Position numbers and translations under genes: made by a program. A model generated the notes under the pieces. It was not told the DNA's origin, made no database searches, and was given only the letters and a program-made list of their open reading frames with translations. From positions 1 through 64,000 of the forward strand of contig CAVZIK010000006.1 of NCBI GenBank assembly GCA_963775295.1: a stretch of DNA of 64,000 nt. Direction: 5' to 3'. This document shows positions 1 to 9,859 of this stretch, piece by piece (the first letter of the stretch is position 1; each line of letters opens with the position of its first letter). This DNA comes from JAMDEO01 sp963775295 (lineage in GTDB: Bacteria > Actinomycetota > Thermoleophilia > RBG-16-64-13).

Positions 1-216
1 TGGACGCCATCTCCGGCCCCGCTCCTCCAAGGTCTTCACTGCTTGCTCGACGAGCACACCAGCAATGGGGGCCGCCACGGCCACGGCGACCTTGCCGACC
101 GCCGAGGTTGGTCTTGCCCGTCGTATTACCTGTTCGACCCGCTTCCGTGTCTGCCGCCCGGAAACGCTGCCTATCGGACCGGCCATTCCGGTGCCCCCTT
201 TTTTGGGCTGACTCAT
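1..216 (-). CDS. Partial CDS: small basic protein downstream of hsdR, function unknown
   Basis: An ATG at 216-214 lies 10 bases after the hsdR stop and follows an AGAGG Shine-Dalgarno-like stretch. The frame stays open for 72 codons and runs off the left edge, so the C-terminus is missing. The visible part begins MSQPKKGGTGM, continues with an Arg/Lys-rich segment (RKRVEQVIRRARP, about residues 24-36) and an Ala/Val-rich hydrophobic stretch at about 43-58, then turns basic again. The hydrophobic stretch could be a membrane segment. No family is recognised. Spacing makes it the likely fourth gene of the hsdM-hsdS-hsdR transcript. Confidence 0.6.
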   Translation of the reverse strand, partial: MSQPKKGGTGMAGPIGSVSGRQTRKRVEQVIRRARPTSAVGKVAVAVAAPIAGVLVEQAVKTLEERGRRWRP

Positions 217-226
217 GATCAACCTC

Positions 227-3200
227 TTACACCGCTACCCGATAGACGCTCTTCCCATCTCCGTAGTACGAGTCATACACGTGCTGGAAGGCCAGGTCCA
301 TCTTCTCGGCACGAACGCTGGGGGTGAAGGTGGTCGGCAGTCCGCTCAGGAAGTCCCTGATACAGAGCTTCACCGAAGCCCGGGCCTGCTGCTTCTTGCG
401 CCAGTCGATCACCAGCTTCTTCCGCTTCAGGGTGTCCAGGAGCTCGCGGGCGACGGCCTTCACCTGTTTGATCTCGGCATCTGTCAGACTGAGCGCCGGT
501 TTGGCGAGGATGTCGAACAGAGCCAGCTCTTCTTCGCTCAGCTCCTCCCGGGTGGCGCGCTGATCCTCGGTACTCAGTGATTGGGCGAAATCGACCAACT
601 GCGCGAACAGTTCCTCGATGTTAAGGGCTCCGTTGTTGTACTCGGCAATCAGTTCCTCGAACTTCTCTTGGTAGTCCAGGCGAGAGTGATTCAGACGCAC
701 CATCTGGGCCAGCTTGCTGTTGAGAGTGCCGCGCAGCTTCTCGGCCTCGACGTGTTTCTTGGCGCCGACGAACTTGGCGCGGAGCGCGTCGAAATCGATC
801 TGACTGAGGTCGACCAGGCTCTCGGCCCCGCCGGGGGACTCGATCGCATAGCCCTGGGCCTCGATCGAGGCTTCCAGTAGCTGCACTACCTGCTGCTCCA
901 CCGCCGAGATATCGGGCTGCGGGGTGAGAGAGCGGATCATCTCTACCATGACCGCGAGAAGCGCGCACTCCGCGGCCAGCTCGCTTGCGGCAGGGTCGGG
1001 TAGGATCGCTCGGTAGAGGAGAAGAGCGCGGGCAGCGAGAGCAAGAAACCCACGCTTGGACTCATCGGAGACGAGCACCGCGTCCACGGCCTCAGTGAGC
1101 AGCGCGATCTTGTTGAGCCCCGCAGCTTGCCGAATGGCCTCAGGTTCGCACCCCACGCTCCGGCAGAACTCGGTCGCGAAGGATAGGGCTTTGCGCAACT
1201 CCTCCACTAACTGGCTCTTATCCGCGACCGGTGAGTCGCCGGGCTCAACACGACCCCCACTCCCGGTGCCGTAGACAGCCAGAGCCTTCTCCAGATTGCG
1301 GAAGATGCCCACGTAGTCGACGATGAGACCGTTTTCCTTATCTCCGAACACCCGGTTGGCCCGAGCGATGGTCTGCATGAGGGTGTGGTTGCGCATGGGC
1401 TTATCGAGATAGATAGTGGAGCACGAGGGCACGTCAAAGCCCGTCATCCACATGGCGCAGACAAAGACCAGACGGAAGGGGTCAGAGGGCTTCTTGAACT
1501 TCTCAGCGAGATCCTCAGTCACCATGCGCTTGCGGTGGGGGATGATGTCGACGCCCTTCTTGGCGAGGTCGGTGATCTCGTTCTGGGCCTGGGAGACGAC
1601 CACCGCCATGTCGGTCTCATCCATGTAGGCGATGGTCTGCTCGAGTCTGTCCTTGTCCTCGGGATCGGTCGTTGCGGCCAGCTCCGCCCGCAACTCCCCC
1701 AGTCGGGCTGCCCAGTGCTTGCGCACCTTGTCGTACATGCGTACGGCCGTGGCCTTGTCGATACTCACGACCATGGCCTTGCCCTGGTAGCCCCGGCCCA
1801 GGAAGTGGACGACGATATCTTTCGCCACTGCCTCCAGACGGTCATCATCGGTCAGGATGTAGTACTGGCGGGCGAACTCGCGCTCCAGCTTCGCCTCTTG
1901 GGCTTCGTCCAGCTCAGCCTCTTCCAGGAGCCGCTCCATGTCTTCGTTCAGATCGGCATTGGTGAGCTGCATCTCGGGAATGCGGTTCTCGTAGTAGAGG
2001 GGGACGGTGGCCCGATCCTGCACGCTTTCCCGGAAGTTGTAGATGCTCACGTAGTCGCCGAATACCTGGCGGGTCTTCTCCTCGGTCATCATGAGGGGGG
2101 TACCGGTAAATCCGATAAAGGCCGCGTTGGGAAGGGCGTTACGCATGTTAAGCGCGAACGTGTCGTACTGGGAGCGATGGGCCTCGTCGGTGATGACCAC
2201 AATGTCGCGGCGATCCGAGAGAAGCGGATGGCGCTCACCCGGAGCATCGGTGCGGAACTTCTGAATAAGCGTGAACACGTAGCGGTGCTGGTCTGCCAGA
2301 AGCTGGCGCAGCTCCTCGGCACTGCCGGCGTGGGTCTCGGCGCCCTTAACCGCTCCGACGGCGGCGAAGTTCTTGTAGATCTGCTCGTCTAGCTCTTTGC
2401 GATCGGTGACAACGACGAAGGTCCAGGCCCCGGGAAGCCTTCGCAGCACCTTCTGAGCGAAGAAGACCATGGAGATGCTCTTGCCGCTTCCTTGGGTGTG
2501 CCAGAACACCCCCAGCTTACCCCGGTTGGTCTCCAGCTCGCGCAGGGATTCAAGAGCGGCGTTCACCCCCAGGTACTGGTGGTTCTTGGCCGCCACTTTG
2601 ACCATCCCGCCGGCGGCTTCCCGGTAGAGAACGAAATTCTCCACGAGATCAAGGAGCCGCCCTTTTTCGCAGGTGCCCCGGATCATTGTCTCAAGCGACA
2701 CCAGGGGGGCCTCTTCCTCAGAAGCCACCCGCTTCCACTCGCCGAAGTGCTCCCATTCGGCGGTGATGGTGCCCACCCGGCTCTCCGAGCCGTTGGAAAG
2801 GACGACGAGCGCGTTGGGCCAGAAGAGCTGGGGGACGGCCTGTTTGTAGTCGGTCAGGTTGTTGTCGTAGGCGTTCTTCAGATTCTTGTGGATTGCTTTC
2901 AGCTCGATGAGAACCAGGGGAATGCCGTTCACAAAGCCCACGAGATCGCAGCGGCGCTTGTACATCTCCCCGGTGACCCAGAACTGGGAGGCGAGGAAGA
3001 AGTCGTTGTTCTCGGGATGGTCCCAGTCTAGGTAGCGGACGGTCTCGACCTGGTCCTCGCCGTCGTCATCTGAGGAGAGGACCACCCGATGACCTTCTTT
3101 GAGTAACTGATAGACCTCGCGGTTGGCTTCCACCGAACTCATGATGCTGCGGTCGCGTGTTAGCTCCTCTATGGCAAGCGCGATGCTGCCCCCAGTCGCT

Positions 3201-3391
3201 CCTGGGTTGAGGCGCTCGAGTGCGGGACGGAGTCGGCGGGTGAGGACTACCTCGCTTTTGGTCTCCCGGCCCAGGGTGCCAACCGGCCCGAAGGTCTCGT
3301 GGTAGCAGTTGAGGGTCTCCCAGCCCAGCTCGGCGAAGAGCGCGATGGCCGGCTGTTCGACGAGGGTGTCTTCGGAGTAGTCCGCGAGCAT
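227..3391 (-). CDS. hsdR: Type I restriction enzyme R subunit (HsdR)
   Basis: Motor and nuclease subunit of a type I restriction-modification complex; it translocates DNA using ATP and cleaves unmethylated DNA. The 1054-aa length is normal. The N-terminal nuclease domain has the PD-(D/E)xK core with D149 and E163-L-K165 (in VLIELK). The superfamily 2 helicase part has Walker A TQGSGKS at 299-305, the DEAH box TDEAHRS at 401-407 and GFTGTP at 427-432; a C-terminal helical region follows. The ATG is preceded by GGAGG seven bases upstream. It lies 32 bases after hsdS in the same direction. All key motifs look intact. Confidence 0.97.
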   Translation of the reverse strand: MLADYSEDTLVEQPAIALFAELGWETLNCYHETFGPVGTLGRETKSEVVLTRRLRPALERLNPGATGGSIALAIEELTRDRSIMSSVEANREVYQLLKEGHRVVLSSDDDGEDQVETVRYLDWDHPENNDFFLASQFWVTGEMYKRRCDLVGFVNGIPLVLIELKAIHKNLKNAYDNNLTDYKQAVPQLFWPNALVVLSNGSESRVGTITAEWEHFGEWKRVASEEEAPLVSLETMIRGTCEKGRLLDLVENFVLYREAAGGMVKVAAKNHQYLGVNAALESLRELETNRGKLGVFWHTQGSGKSISMVFFAQKVLRRLPGAWTFVVVTDRKELDEQIYKNFAAVGAVKGAETHAGSAEELRQLLADQHRYVFTLIQKFRTDAPGERHPLLSDRRDIVVITDEAHRSQYDTFALNMRNALPNAAFIGFTGTPLMMTEEKTRQVFGDYVSIYNFRESVQDRATVPLYYENRIPEMQLTNADLNEDMERLLEEAELDEAQEAKLEREFARQYYILTDDDRLEAVAKDIVVHFLGRGYQGKAMVVSIDKATAVRMYDKVRKHWAARLGELRAELAATTDPEDKDRLEQTIAYMDETDMAVVVSQAQNEITDLAKKGVDIIPHRKRMVTEDLAEKFKKPSDPFRLVFVCAMWMTGFDVPSCSTIYLDKPMRNHTLMQTIARANRVFGDKENGLIVDYVGIFRNLEKALAVYGTGSGGRVEPGDSPVADKSQLVEELRKALSFATEFCRSVGCEPEAIRQAAGLNKIALLTEAVDAVLVSDESKRGFLALAARALLLYRAILPDPAASELAAECALLAVMVEMIRSLTPQPDISAVEQQVVQLLEASIEAQGYAIESPGGAESLVDLSQIDFDALRAKFVGAKKHVEAEKLRGTLNSKLAQMVRLNHSRLDYQEKFEELIAEYNNGALNIEELFAQLVDFAQSLSTEDQRATREELSEEELALFDILAKPALSLTDAEIKQVKAVARELLDTLKRKKLVIDWRKKQQARASVKLCIRDFLSGLPTTFTPSVRAEKMDLAFQHVYDSYYGDGKSVYRVAV

Positions 3392-3423
3392 GACCTAGCC
3401 TCCGCGCTGAGGGTGGCACTCAA

Positions 3424-4719
3424 TCACGCGGCATCCTCCCGTGCGCCGATGTGAACTTCAGAGACGTCGAGTTCACCGGAGATGAGCATGGGGAGAAGAA
3501 GATCGCGGGTTTGTCGGAGACACGCGTTCTTTCGCTGAATAGCAAGAACGAGACCCAATAGGGGCTCACAAACAGCCTCGAAATCGCGCATAACCGCGTC
3601 GTCTGGAACAAGAATTGGGATCTCGCGGAATGTTCCGCGCCTAAGCTCTTTGAAGGTCGCTCCGCTGGCCAGGCTCTCAAACACACCCACGTTGGCCGTC
3701 AACCAGAGATATAGGTAGCCGAATGGCAGCTCTCGGCTCGGCACACATACAATGAATCCCTGATTCGTTGCGGCTTCCGTGATATTGATCGCCACTACGC
3801 CCACCGTCGCGCGACTAGTCATCATCACGCAAAACGGCGGAAACCGCTTGGCCGAACAGTTTCGCAGGGCCTCCTCGGTGATCTTGCGGGAAGAGTACTG
3901 CATGAATACTGACGCGGAAGCCGTGAGATCAGATGGCGTGTACCAGTTGATCGAGCCATTCTCAAAATAAGATTCCACCTTCGTGGAAGGGGTCCCTCCG
4001 CCCAGCACTTCGAGTTTCTCACCGACCGGGTCCATTGCCCATCCCCCGGGAATCATCCCCAGTGGCGAATCGACCATCTTGATGTTCCTGTGTCCAGGGA
4101 ACCGAAAGTCAACGAACCACTCCCTATACAACGACTGCGCCATCTCCTCCAGAATCTTGATGCGACGCAGGTTGTTCTCGATGAGGTCGTCGTAGGCCGA
4201 AAGGATGGAGGCGATCTGACCCTGAACCTTCTTGGGAGGCAGAGGCACCTCGAGGCGGGCGAGAATGCCCTGATTGAGATTCGAGATGTTTGTGCCGCCG
4301 CCATGAGATGTCAGTGCGTTCCGAATCATCTCAGTGCGGAATGCGTAGGCATAGAAACGAGGGCAGGCATGCTTGGAGGCAAACCGCGCCCTGATGGTGA
4401 ACGCCGAATGCGTGAGTGGTTCGGCCGCCCCCGAGATGAATAGGCTGCGACCTATCAGACGTCTGTTGCCGTTGGACCTTACAAAGACAACATCTCCATC
4501 TCTCAGCAGATGATTATCTGTAATGAGCCCTTCGGGGTCAATTTGATCCAACGAAGAATAATCCGGAACCGTGTGGTCTTGGAAATCCGAAACCCCGACG
4601 ATTCTGATTCCGGTGCCAAAGTTGTCTTTGGTGAAGTTGACGCCATTTCGAAACTCGGCAAGCGTCCCTAGAGTGACCAGTGGCCATCTCGAGATTGTGC
4701 CAGTACTGGCTCGCGTCAC
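3424..4719 (-). CDS. hsdS: Type I restriction-modification specificity subunit (HsdS)
   Basis: DNA-recognition subunit of the type I system, 431 aa. It shows the usual two-repeat layout: an N-terminal target-recognition domain, a central conserved coiled-coil spacer (around residues 170-200, with DDLIENNLRRIKILEEMAQ), a second recognition domain, and a C-terminal coiled-coil that repeats the spacer pattern (QRKNACLRQTRDLLLPMLIS). The GTG start shares one base with the hsdM stop (TAGTG), so translation is probably coupled. The target sequence cannot be predicted from the protein. Recognition domains of this family vary strongly between strains. Confidence 0.95.
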   Translation of the reverse strand: MTRASTGTISRWPLVTLGTLAEFRNGVNFTKDNFGTGIRIVGVSDFQDHTVPDYSSLDQIDPEGLITDNHLLRDGDVVFVRSNGNRRLIGRSLFISGAAEPLTHSAFTIRARFASKHACPRFYAYAFRTEMIRNALTSHGGGTNISNLNQGILARLEVPLPPKKVQGQIASILSAYDDLIENNLRRIKILEEMAQSLYREWFVDFRFPGHRNIKMVDSPLGMIPGGWAMDPVGEKLEVLGGGTPSTKVESYFENGSINWYTPSDLTASASVFMQYSSRKITEEALRNCSAKRFPPFCVMMTSRATVGVVAINITEAATNQGFIVCVPSRELPFGYLYLWLTANVGVFESLASGATFKELRRGTFREIPILVPDDAVMRDFEAVCEPLLGLVLAIQRKNACLRQTRDLLLPMLISGELDVSEVHIGAREDAA

Positions 4720-6317
4720 TATCGGCCTGCCAACAATTCCGTCACGTTCCGGGCAATTCGCTTCTCCAGCGCATGCGCCTCGGCATTCAGCCGCTCCAAC
4801 TCCTCGTTAAGCTCTTGGAGATGCTCGAAGAAGTCCACCCCATCGTCTGGCCGCTTGGCGACACCCACGTAGCGGCCGGGGTTGAGACTCCAGCCCTGGG
4901 CTTCGATCTCGGCCAGCGTCGCCATCTTGCAGAGGCCGGGCACGTTCTGGTAGCAGCCGTCGGGGAAGGCGGCGGAAAGGAGCTCGCCGCTCCCATCGGC
5001 AGTCTCCGACTCCTCGCCCCGGTAGAGCCGCACGATATTGGCGAGGAACTCCAGTTGCTCCGGGGTGAAATCCCTATGGGCCCTGTCAAGCTGGCGGAAC
5101 GTATCTCGCGCGTCGATGAAAAGCACCGTGTCTCCGCGGGAAGCGGCTTTCTTGCCCTTGTCCAGAAACCAGAGCGTACAGGGCAGGGTGACCGTGTAGA
5201 AGAAGTTGGGACCGATGGAGATCATCACATCCACGGCGCCTTCGCGCAGAAGGCGCTCGCGGATGAGCTGTTCGGAGCCGCGGGCGTCGCTGGCCGAGTT
5301 GGCCATGACAAAGCCGGACCGCCCGGTGGCGTTAAGGGCACTGAAGAAGAGCTCGATCCACAGGTAGTTGGCGTTATCGGGCTTGGGGAGACCGAAGGGG
5401 AAGCGGGGATCGTCCTTGATCCGCTCCTTATCCACCTTGTTTACGTTAAACGGGGGATTGGCCATGACGAAGTCAAAGCGGCCAACACCGGAGTGAAGGT
5501 CCTCGTAGAAGGTGTTGGCCTGGCGAATATCGGCGGAGAGCCCGTGCACGGCCAGGTTCATGCGGCAGAGGCGCACGGTCTCGGAGATGCGCTCCTGGCC
5601 GAAGAGGGAGATCTCATCTGCCGGGTTCTCGCGGTGACGCTCGATGAAGTGGGCGCTCTGTACGAACATGCCGCCCGAGCCACAGGCGGGGTCGAGGATG
5701 CGGCCGTGGAAGGGCTCGATAATCTCCACGATGAGCTTAACGATTGACGTGGGAGTGAAGAATTCCCCGCCCTTCTGCCCCTCGCTCATGGCGAACTTGC
5801 CCAGGAAGTACTCGTAGATCTTGCCGAAGGCATCGCCTTCTATCTCAATAGGAGCCAGGAGCCGGAGAAGCTCGACGAGAATGGAGTTTTCGAGGCGGTT
5901 ATAGGTCTTGGGAAGAACGTCCTTGAGGTCCTCGTTCTCTGCCTCGATGGCCTTCATGGCATCGGAGATGGCCCCGGCCACGTTGGCGCCCTCGGGCAGC
6001 TTCAGCAGGTTGGAGAACCGGGCCGCTTCCGGAACATAAAGGACGCCGCGGGCCTGATATTCGAGCTTGTCGAAATCTTCCGGGGCGAGGCCTTCCCCAA
6101 GTGAGGCGCTGTGGGGAGCGTTGTTCGTCGCGACACCCGCCGCTTCTGCGCGCTCCGCTTGGAGCGCCTTCTGGAGCGCGGCGAACCGGGAATCGGCATA
6201 ACGGAGGAAGATGAGCCCAAGAACAGGCATGGAGTATTCGGAGGCCTTGAGCTTGGAGTTGGCGCGGAGCTGGTCGGCCGCTCCCCACAGGCGTTTCTCG
6301 ACTTCGTTGTTCGTCAT
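4719..6317 (-). CDS. hsdM: Type I restriction-modification methyltransferase subunit (HsdM)
   Basis: N6-adenine DNA methyltransferase subunit that works with HsdS, 532 aa. S-adenosylmethionine motif I is DPACGSGG at 209-216 and the catalytic motif IV is NPPF at 287-290. The N-terminal helical HsdM domain begins right at MTNNEVEKRLWGAADQLR. I chose the ATG at 6317 because GGAGG lies six bases upstream and homology starts there; the open frame extends 22 codons further upstream without similarity. First gene of the hsdM-hsdS-hsdR operon; its promoter must lie in the 535-base gap to the divergent HEPN gene. Confidence 0.96.
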   Translation of the reverse strand: MTNNEVEKRLWGAADQLRANSKLKASEYSMPVLGLIFLRYADSRFAALQKALQAERAEAAGVATNNAPHSASLGEGLAPEDFDKLEYQARGVLYVPEAARFSNLLKLPEGANVAGAISDAMKAIEAENEDLKDVLPKTYNRLENSILVELLRLLAPIEIEGDAFGKIYEYFLGKFAMSEGQKGGEFFTPTSIVKLIVEIIEPFHGRILDPACGSGGMFVQSAHFIERHRENPADEISLFGQERISETVRLCRMNLAVHGLSADIRQANTFYEDLHSGVGRFDFVMANPPFNVNKVDKERIKDDPRFPFGLPKPDNANYLWIELFFSALNATGRSGFVMANSASDARGSEQLIRERLLREGAVDVMISIGPNFFYTVTLPCTLWFLDKGKKAASRGDTVLFIDARDTFRQLDRAHRDFTPEQLEFLANIVRLYRGEESETADGSGELLSAAFPDGCYQNVPGLCKMATLAEIEAQGWSLNPGRYVGVAKRPDDGVDFFEHLQELNEELERLNAEAHALEKRIARNVTELLAGR

Positions 6318-6852
6318 GCGCCCTCCGTCGATGGCCAGCGGCTGGCTATCACCAGACAACCTGACCTCGGGCTGGCGAGCCATGCATCATCGTACCTCGT
6401 AAGGTGGACAGACAGAACCCAGTTTCTGACCAAGTGCAACTGCGGGAGCACACGGGGCAACACATCGGGATGGTCCAAATCCCGGACCTCGTCTCCGGAC
6501 TCCAAAAGAAGCCGAGGGTCCCGCTTTCCAGGGCCGGACGACCATTACCCGCGCGCTTCAACATCCCTTCCAAGCTAACTTCTCGCTTTCAAGTAGAACT
6601 CAGCGCGAGGCTCTGCTTCCACGACGCCCCCCGCTTCCGCAGCGGGTCTGGCTTCGGACCGGGCCAGGCCGCCTTCGTCGAATCCGTGATCCCCTTGGAC
6701 GCGAGGATGGGAACGCGACTATGATGTACTCCAGTATCGGACGAAGCTGACGCGGAGCGCAGCGGCTCAGCCAAGATACAAGGAGTATCTGGCATCCCTG
6801 CGGAAGACCACTGCTCGGCGCGTCATGAGGCTGGTCGGAGGAGGGGATCGAC
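6318..6852. other. Divergent intergenic region between hsdM and the HEPN gene
   Basis: 535 bases without a convincing gene. Open frames on both strands lack ribosome sites and recognisable protein similarity. The region must contain the promoters of the leftward hsd operon and of the rightward HEPN/AAA_13 pair. I could not identify a confident -35/-10 pair, tRNA, terminator or long repeat. Confidence 0.5.
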
Positions 6853-7401
6853 TTGGCTCGCCACACCGCGAAGTCATTGTTCGCGCTAAACATCGTCGGC
6901 GCCGACGAGTGTCTTGCGTTGTACGACGGACTCCAAAGGATTCAGGTCGCGGCAGACATCGACTGGCTGCTACGCGCCTCGGTGGTGTTCTCGATCTCCG
7001 CTCTAGACGCCTACTTCCACGACAAGGTCAGATACCGCGTCGGCCACTTCAGCATTGAGAGTTTCCCGCCGGCTCTCGCCAAAATGCCAATCAGACTCGG
7101 CGACTTGGCGACGTGGGAGTCCCATAAGCGAAAGGGCAACGCCATTCGTAATTGGGTGGTCTCACAGATGTCTTACAAGTCACTGCAGAATAAGGAGCAG
7201 ATCGCTGACGCGGTGCGGCTTTGCGGCGTCGAGGGATTCTGGGATAAGGCTTTTCCGAACCCCGAAACACGGCGAGAAGCCTTGGCCAAGCTCAAGACCT
7301 TTGCTGATCGCCGGAATGACATTGTTCACGAGGGTGATCGACTGTCTGCCCGAAACAGTGGGAAGCAGTTGCAGTCTATCGATCTGGCGTACAGCGAGTG
7401 A
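6853..7401 (+). CDS. HEPN-domain protein (RiboL-PSP-HEPN-like), putative RNase
   Basis: A 182-aa, mainly helical protein. Its C-terminal motif RRNDIVHEGD (R154-x4-H159) matches the HEPN RNase signature Rx4-6H. The N-terminal part (FSISALDAYFHDKV) resembles the RiboL-PSP-HEPN group. HEPN proteins of this type usually cut RNA as toxins or in antiviral defence. The start is TTG, chosen because GGAGG lies about eight bases upstream and no better start is near. The AAA_13 ATPase gene follows 175 bases downstream in the same direction, and the type I restriction operon is divergent, which suggests a defence role. RNase activity itself is inferred only from the motif. Confidence 0.72.
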   Translation: MARHTAKSLFALNIVGADECLALYDGLQRIQVAADIDWLLRASVVFSISALDAYFHDKVRYRVGHFSIESFPPALAKMPIRLGDLATWESHKRKGNAIRNWVVSQMSYKSLQNKEQIADAVRLCGVEGFWDKAFPNPETRREALAKLKTFADRRNDIVHEGDRLSARNSGKQLQSIDLAYSE

Positions 7402-7576
7402 CTGCAGAAAGTTCGTAGCCGAGTTAGTAGATGCTGCAGACGCCGTCTGCGCATGGTAGCGGGCCACCCTTCCCTTTCCGTGCATGGCCCGCCAGTCCGC
7501 TTTCAGGATGTCGGCTAAGGCAAGCCAATTTTTTGCTTCAAACCGCGCACTTCGACCTGGATTCAGGGAGCGGCAC

Positions 7577-9859
7577 ATGCTCGAGAGACTCGATAGTGTG
7601 AAGATGGTCGGGCTGTTCTACGACTACACCCATTCCGCAGACTGCCTACTCGGGGAAATCACGCTCATTTATGGTGAGAACGGGGTTGGAAAGTCCACCC
7701 TTGCGGCCATTCTGGACTCATTGCGAGAGCGGAACTCCGGGGAGATCCTCAGGCGCAGAACCCTTCCCGGAGACGTCGCCCCAACTGTCGCAGTCGCCTT
7801 GGACGGAAAGGTTTACACCTTTGACGGACTGGGTTGGGACGATCGGCCCCCGAACGAGACCCTTGACGTTTTCTATCCCGGTTTCGTGTCGCGCAATGTC
7901 CATGCAGTCACCGGCGTCGACCCTGAGCAGCGGCGCAACCTGTGCGAGCTTGTCCTGGGTCGAAGCGCAATTGCGAACGTCCGAAGGCTCACTGTGGCCG
8001 ACGGTGAAGCCAGGGACGCGCTGTCTGAGAAGAACAAGATCGAGGCGGATATCCAACTGCTAATCAAGAAGCCCGACACGTTGGGTACATTCCTCGGCCT
8101 CTTGAACGACCCAGACATCGAAGCGCGACTGGACAAGACGCGCTCCGAGCAGAAACAGGCGCAGAGCAGGGAGACCATTCTCGCAAGAGCCGTCCCCCAA
8201 ACGGTGTCTCTGGAGATCATCGATCGGAGCGCGGTCGGCGAGTTTCTCGAGAAAAGCGCCGACCGCATAGGCATAGGCGTAGAGGCGTTGGTAAAAGAAC
8301 ACATCGCCGAGCATCTTGGTGCCGACGGCGAGAATTGGCTCGCTCGCGGTTCGAGATACATTACTTCCGACAACGTTTGTCCGTTCTGCGCGCAGGACCT
8401 CGGCGGGTCAACTCTTGCCAAAGCAATCTGTTCCTACTTCGGCGCCGAGTACCGGGCACACGGCGAGTCTCTATCGGCGGAGATCCAAGGGCTGCGCGAA
8501 CGATTGAATTTGGCAGCGTTTTCGCGTATTCGCGCAGAAGTCGTGATCCAGGTCGCGGTGGCAACCCAGTGGACCGACACAATCTCAGTCGATCAGGCAG
8601 CCGTAGACGCCGCCCTCATCGACGCGGAGGCTGCGTGGATGCGAGGCACAGCCAAGTTGGAAGAGCTCATCGCCCTTAAGAAGTCCCACCCCCTTGAGGG
8701 TGTGGATGCGGTCCTCATTGACTCCGCATTTGCGGACTACCGCGCGGCCACTGGGGGCCTTCTCCAAGTTAACCGAATCCTGTCCGCTAGCCGAGAGATG
8801 GCAGAGGGACAGAAGACGGTACTTTCAAGGAGTGACACCGCCGAGATTGCTGAGCGCCTTTGCCACCTGGAAAACCAGAAGGTGCGGTTTGAACCCCTGG
8901 CACAAGACCTCATTGCCAGGAGAAGTGCTCTGGTCGAGAAACGTTTGAAGCTCGACGGAGAGAAGACCGAGCTGAAGAAGGCAATTGACGAACACGCAGC
9001 CAGAGTGGTCGGCAAGTACCAGAACGGAATCAATCACTATCTTGATTTCTTCGGGTGCGACGTTCGAATCGAGTCTGTTGAGCCGAGATTCCCGAGTGGC
9101 AAGGCCAGCGTCCAATACAAGCTCAGGGCGCATGGGCACGAAATACCGCTTGGCTTCTCCGAAGACGAGCCATGCTTCGAAACCGTGCTCAGCGAGGGGG
9201 ACAAGAATACTCTTGCGCTTTCCTTCTTCTTCGCAAGGCTCAAGGACTGCGAGACCCTTGCCGGACGCGTCGTTGTCCTCGACGATCCCGTCAATAGTCT
9301 GGGGAGCTCTCGTCGTGGTCTAATTGAGGCGGTCATTCGCGACCTCCGCACTCGTGGCGCCCAACTTATTGTCTTGACGCATGATGAGCGCCTGGCTGCG
9401 CTCATGTGGCGAGACAAAAAACTCAAAGACATCGTCTCGCTGCAGGTCGAGAGGACTGCTCGCAATGGCAGCCGACTGAAACCCTGGGACGTGGAACGAG
9501 CGACGCAGAGCGAGTACGTGGAGAACTACCTCACCCTGGTCGACTATCTTGGCAACGGCGGCGACCACAAAAAGGCGGCGGGGTGTATCCGTCCATATCT
9601 GGAACAAAGGCTTAGGTACCTTTACCCCGGACCTCCGTTCCAGACTCGTGACTCCTTAGGGCAGATGATTGGAAGGATACGAGACAGCGTACCCGGCGCG
9701 CGACTGCATGTGCTACAAGCGAAGCTCTCTGATCTCGAGTCAATAAATGACGCCGCACTGCCGAGCCACCACGCAACTGATGACGTTCCCGGCATGACTC
9801 CCCTGTCTCAAGAGGGCGTGCGTCTCTTTGCGCAGAAGGCGCTCGACGTCCTAGGGTAG
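7577..9859 (+). CDS. AAA_13-family ATPase, RloC/PrrC-like, with a CxxC hook
   Basis: A 760-aa ABC/SMC-type ATPase. Walker A is GENGVGKST at 33-41, the signature LSEGDKNTLALS begins at 538, Walker B is VVVLDDP at 565-571 and the H-loop THDE is at 601-604. The long helical insertion carries CPFC at 268-271, like the zinc hook of RloC. The C-terminal domain has a PYLEQRLRYLYPG motif common in AAA_13 proteins. I did not find the complete anticodon-nuclease triad of PrrC/RloC, so the nuclease may be the upstream HEPN protein. The ATG was chosen because AGGGAG precedes it and the ATPase fold starts at MLERLDSVKM; the frame is open 31 codons further upstream. Confidence 0.85.
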   Translation: MLERLDSVKMVGLFYDYTHSADCLLGEITLIYGENGVGKSTLAAILDSLRERNSGEILRRRTLPGDVAPTVAVALDGKVYTFDGLGWDDRPPNETLDVFYPGFVSRNVHAVTGVDPEQRRNLCELVLGRSAIANVRRLTVADGEARDALSEKNKIEADIQLLIKKPDTLGTFLGLLNDPDIEARLDKTRSEQKQAQSRETILARAVPQTVSLEIIDRSAVGEFLEKSADRIGIGVEALVKEHIAEHLGADGENWLARGSRYITSDNVCPFCAQDLGGSTLAKAICSYFGAEYRAHGESLSAEIQGLRERLNLAAFSRIRAEVVIQVAVATQWTDTISVDQAAVDAALIDAEAAWMRGTAKLEELIALKKSHPLEGVDAVLIDSAFADYRAATGGLLQVNRILSASREMAEGQKTVLSRSDTAEIAERLCHLENQKVRFEPLAQDLIARRSALVEKRLKLDGEKTELKKAIDEHAARVVGKYQNGINHYLDFFGCDVRIESVEPRFPSGKASVQYKLRAHGHEIPLGFSEDEPCFETVLSEGDKNTLALSFFFARLKDCETLAGRVVVLDDPVNSLGSSRRGLIEAVIRDLRTRGAQLIVLTHDERLAALMWRDKKLKDIVSLQVERTARNGSRLKPWDVERATQSEYVENYLTLVDYLGNGGDHKKAAGCIRPYLEQRLRYLYPGPPFQTRDSLGQMIGRIRDSVPGARLHVLQAKLSDLESINDAALPSHHATDDVPGMTPLSQEGVRLFAQKALDVLG

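Noticed and set aside
1385..2392. 335-codon open frame opposite hsdR
   Set aside because: Shadow of a strongly conserved gene; no independent coding evidence.
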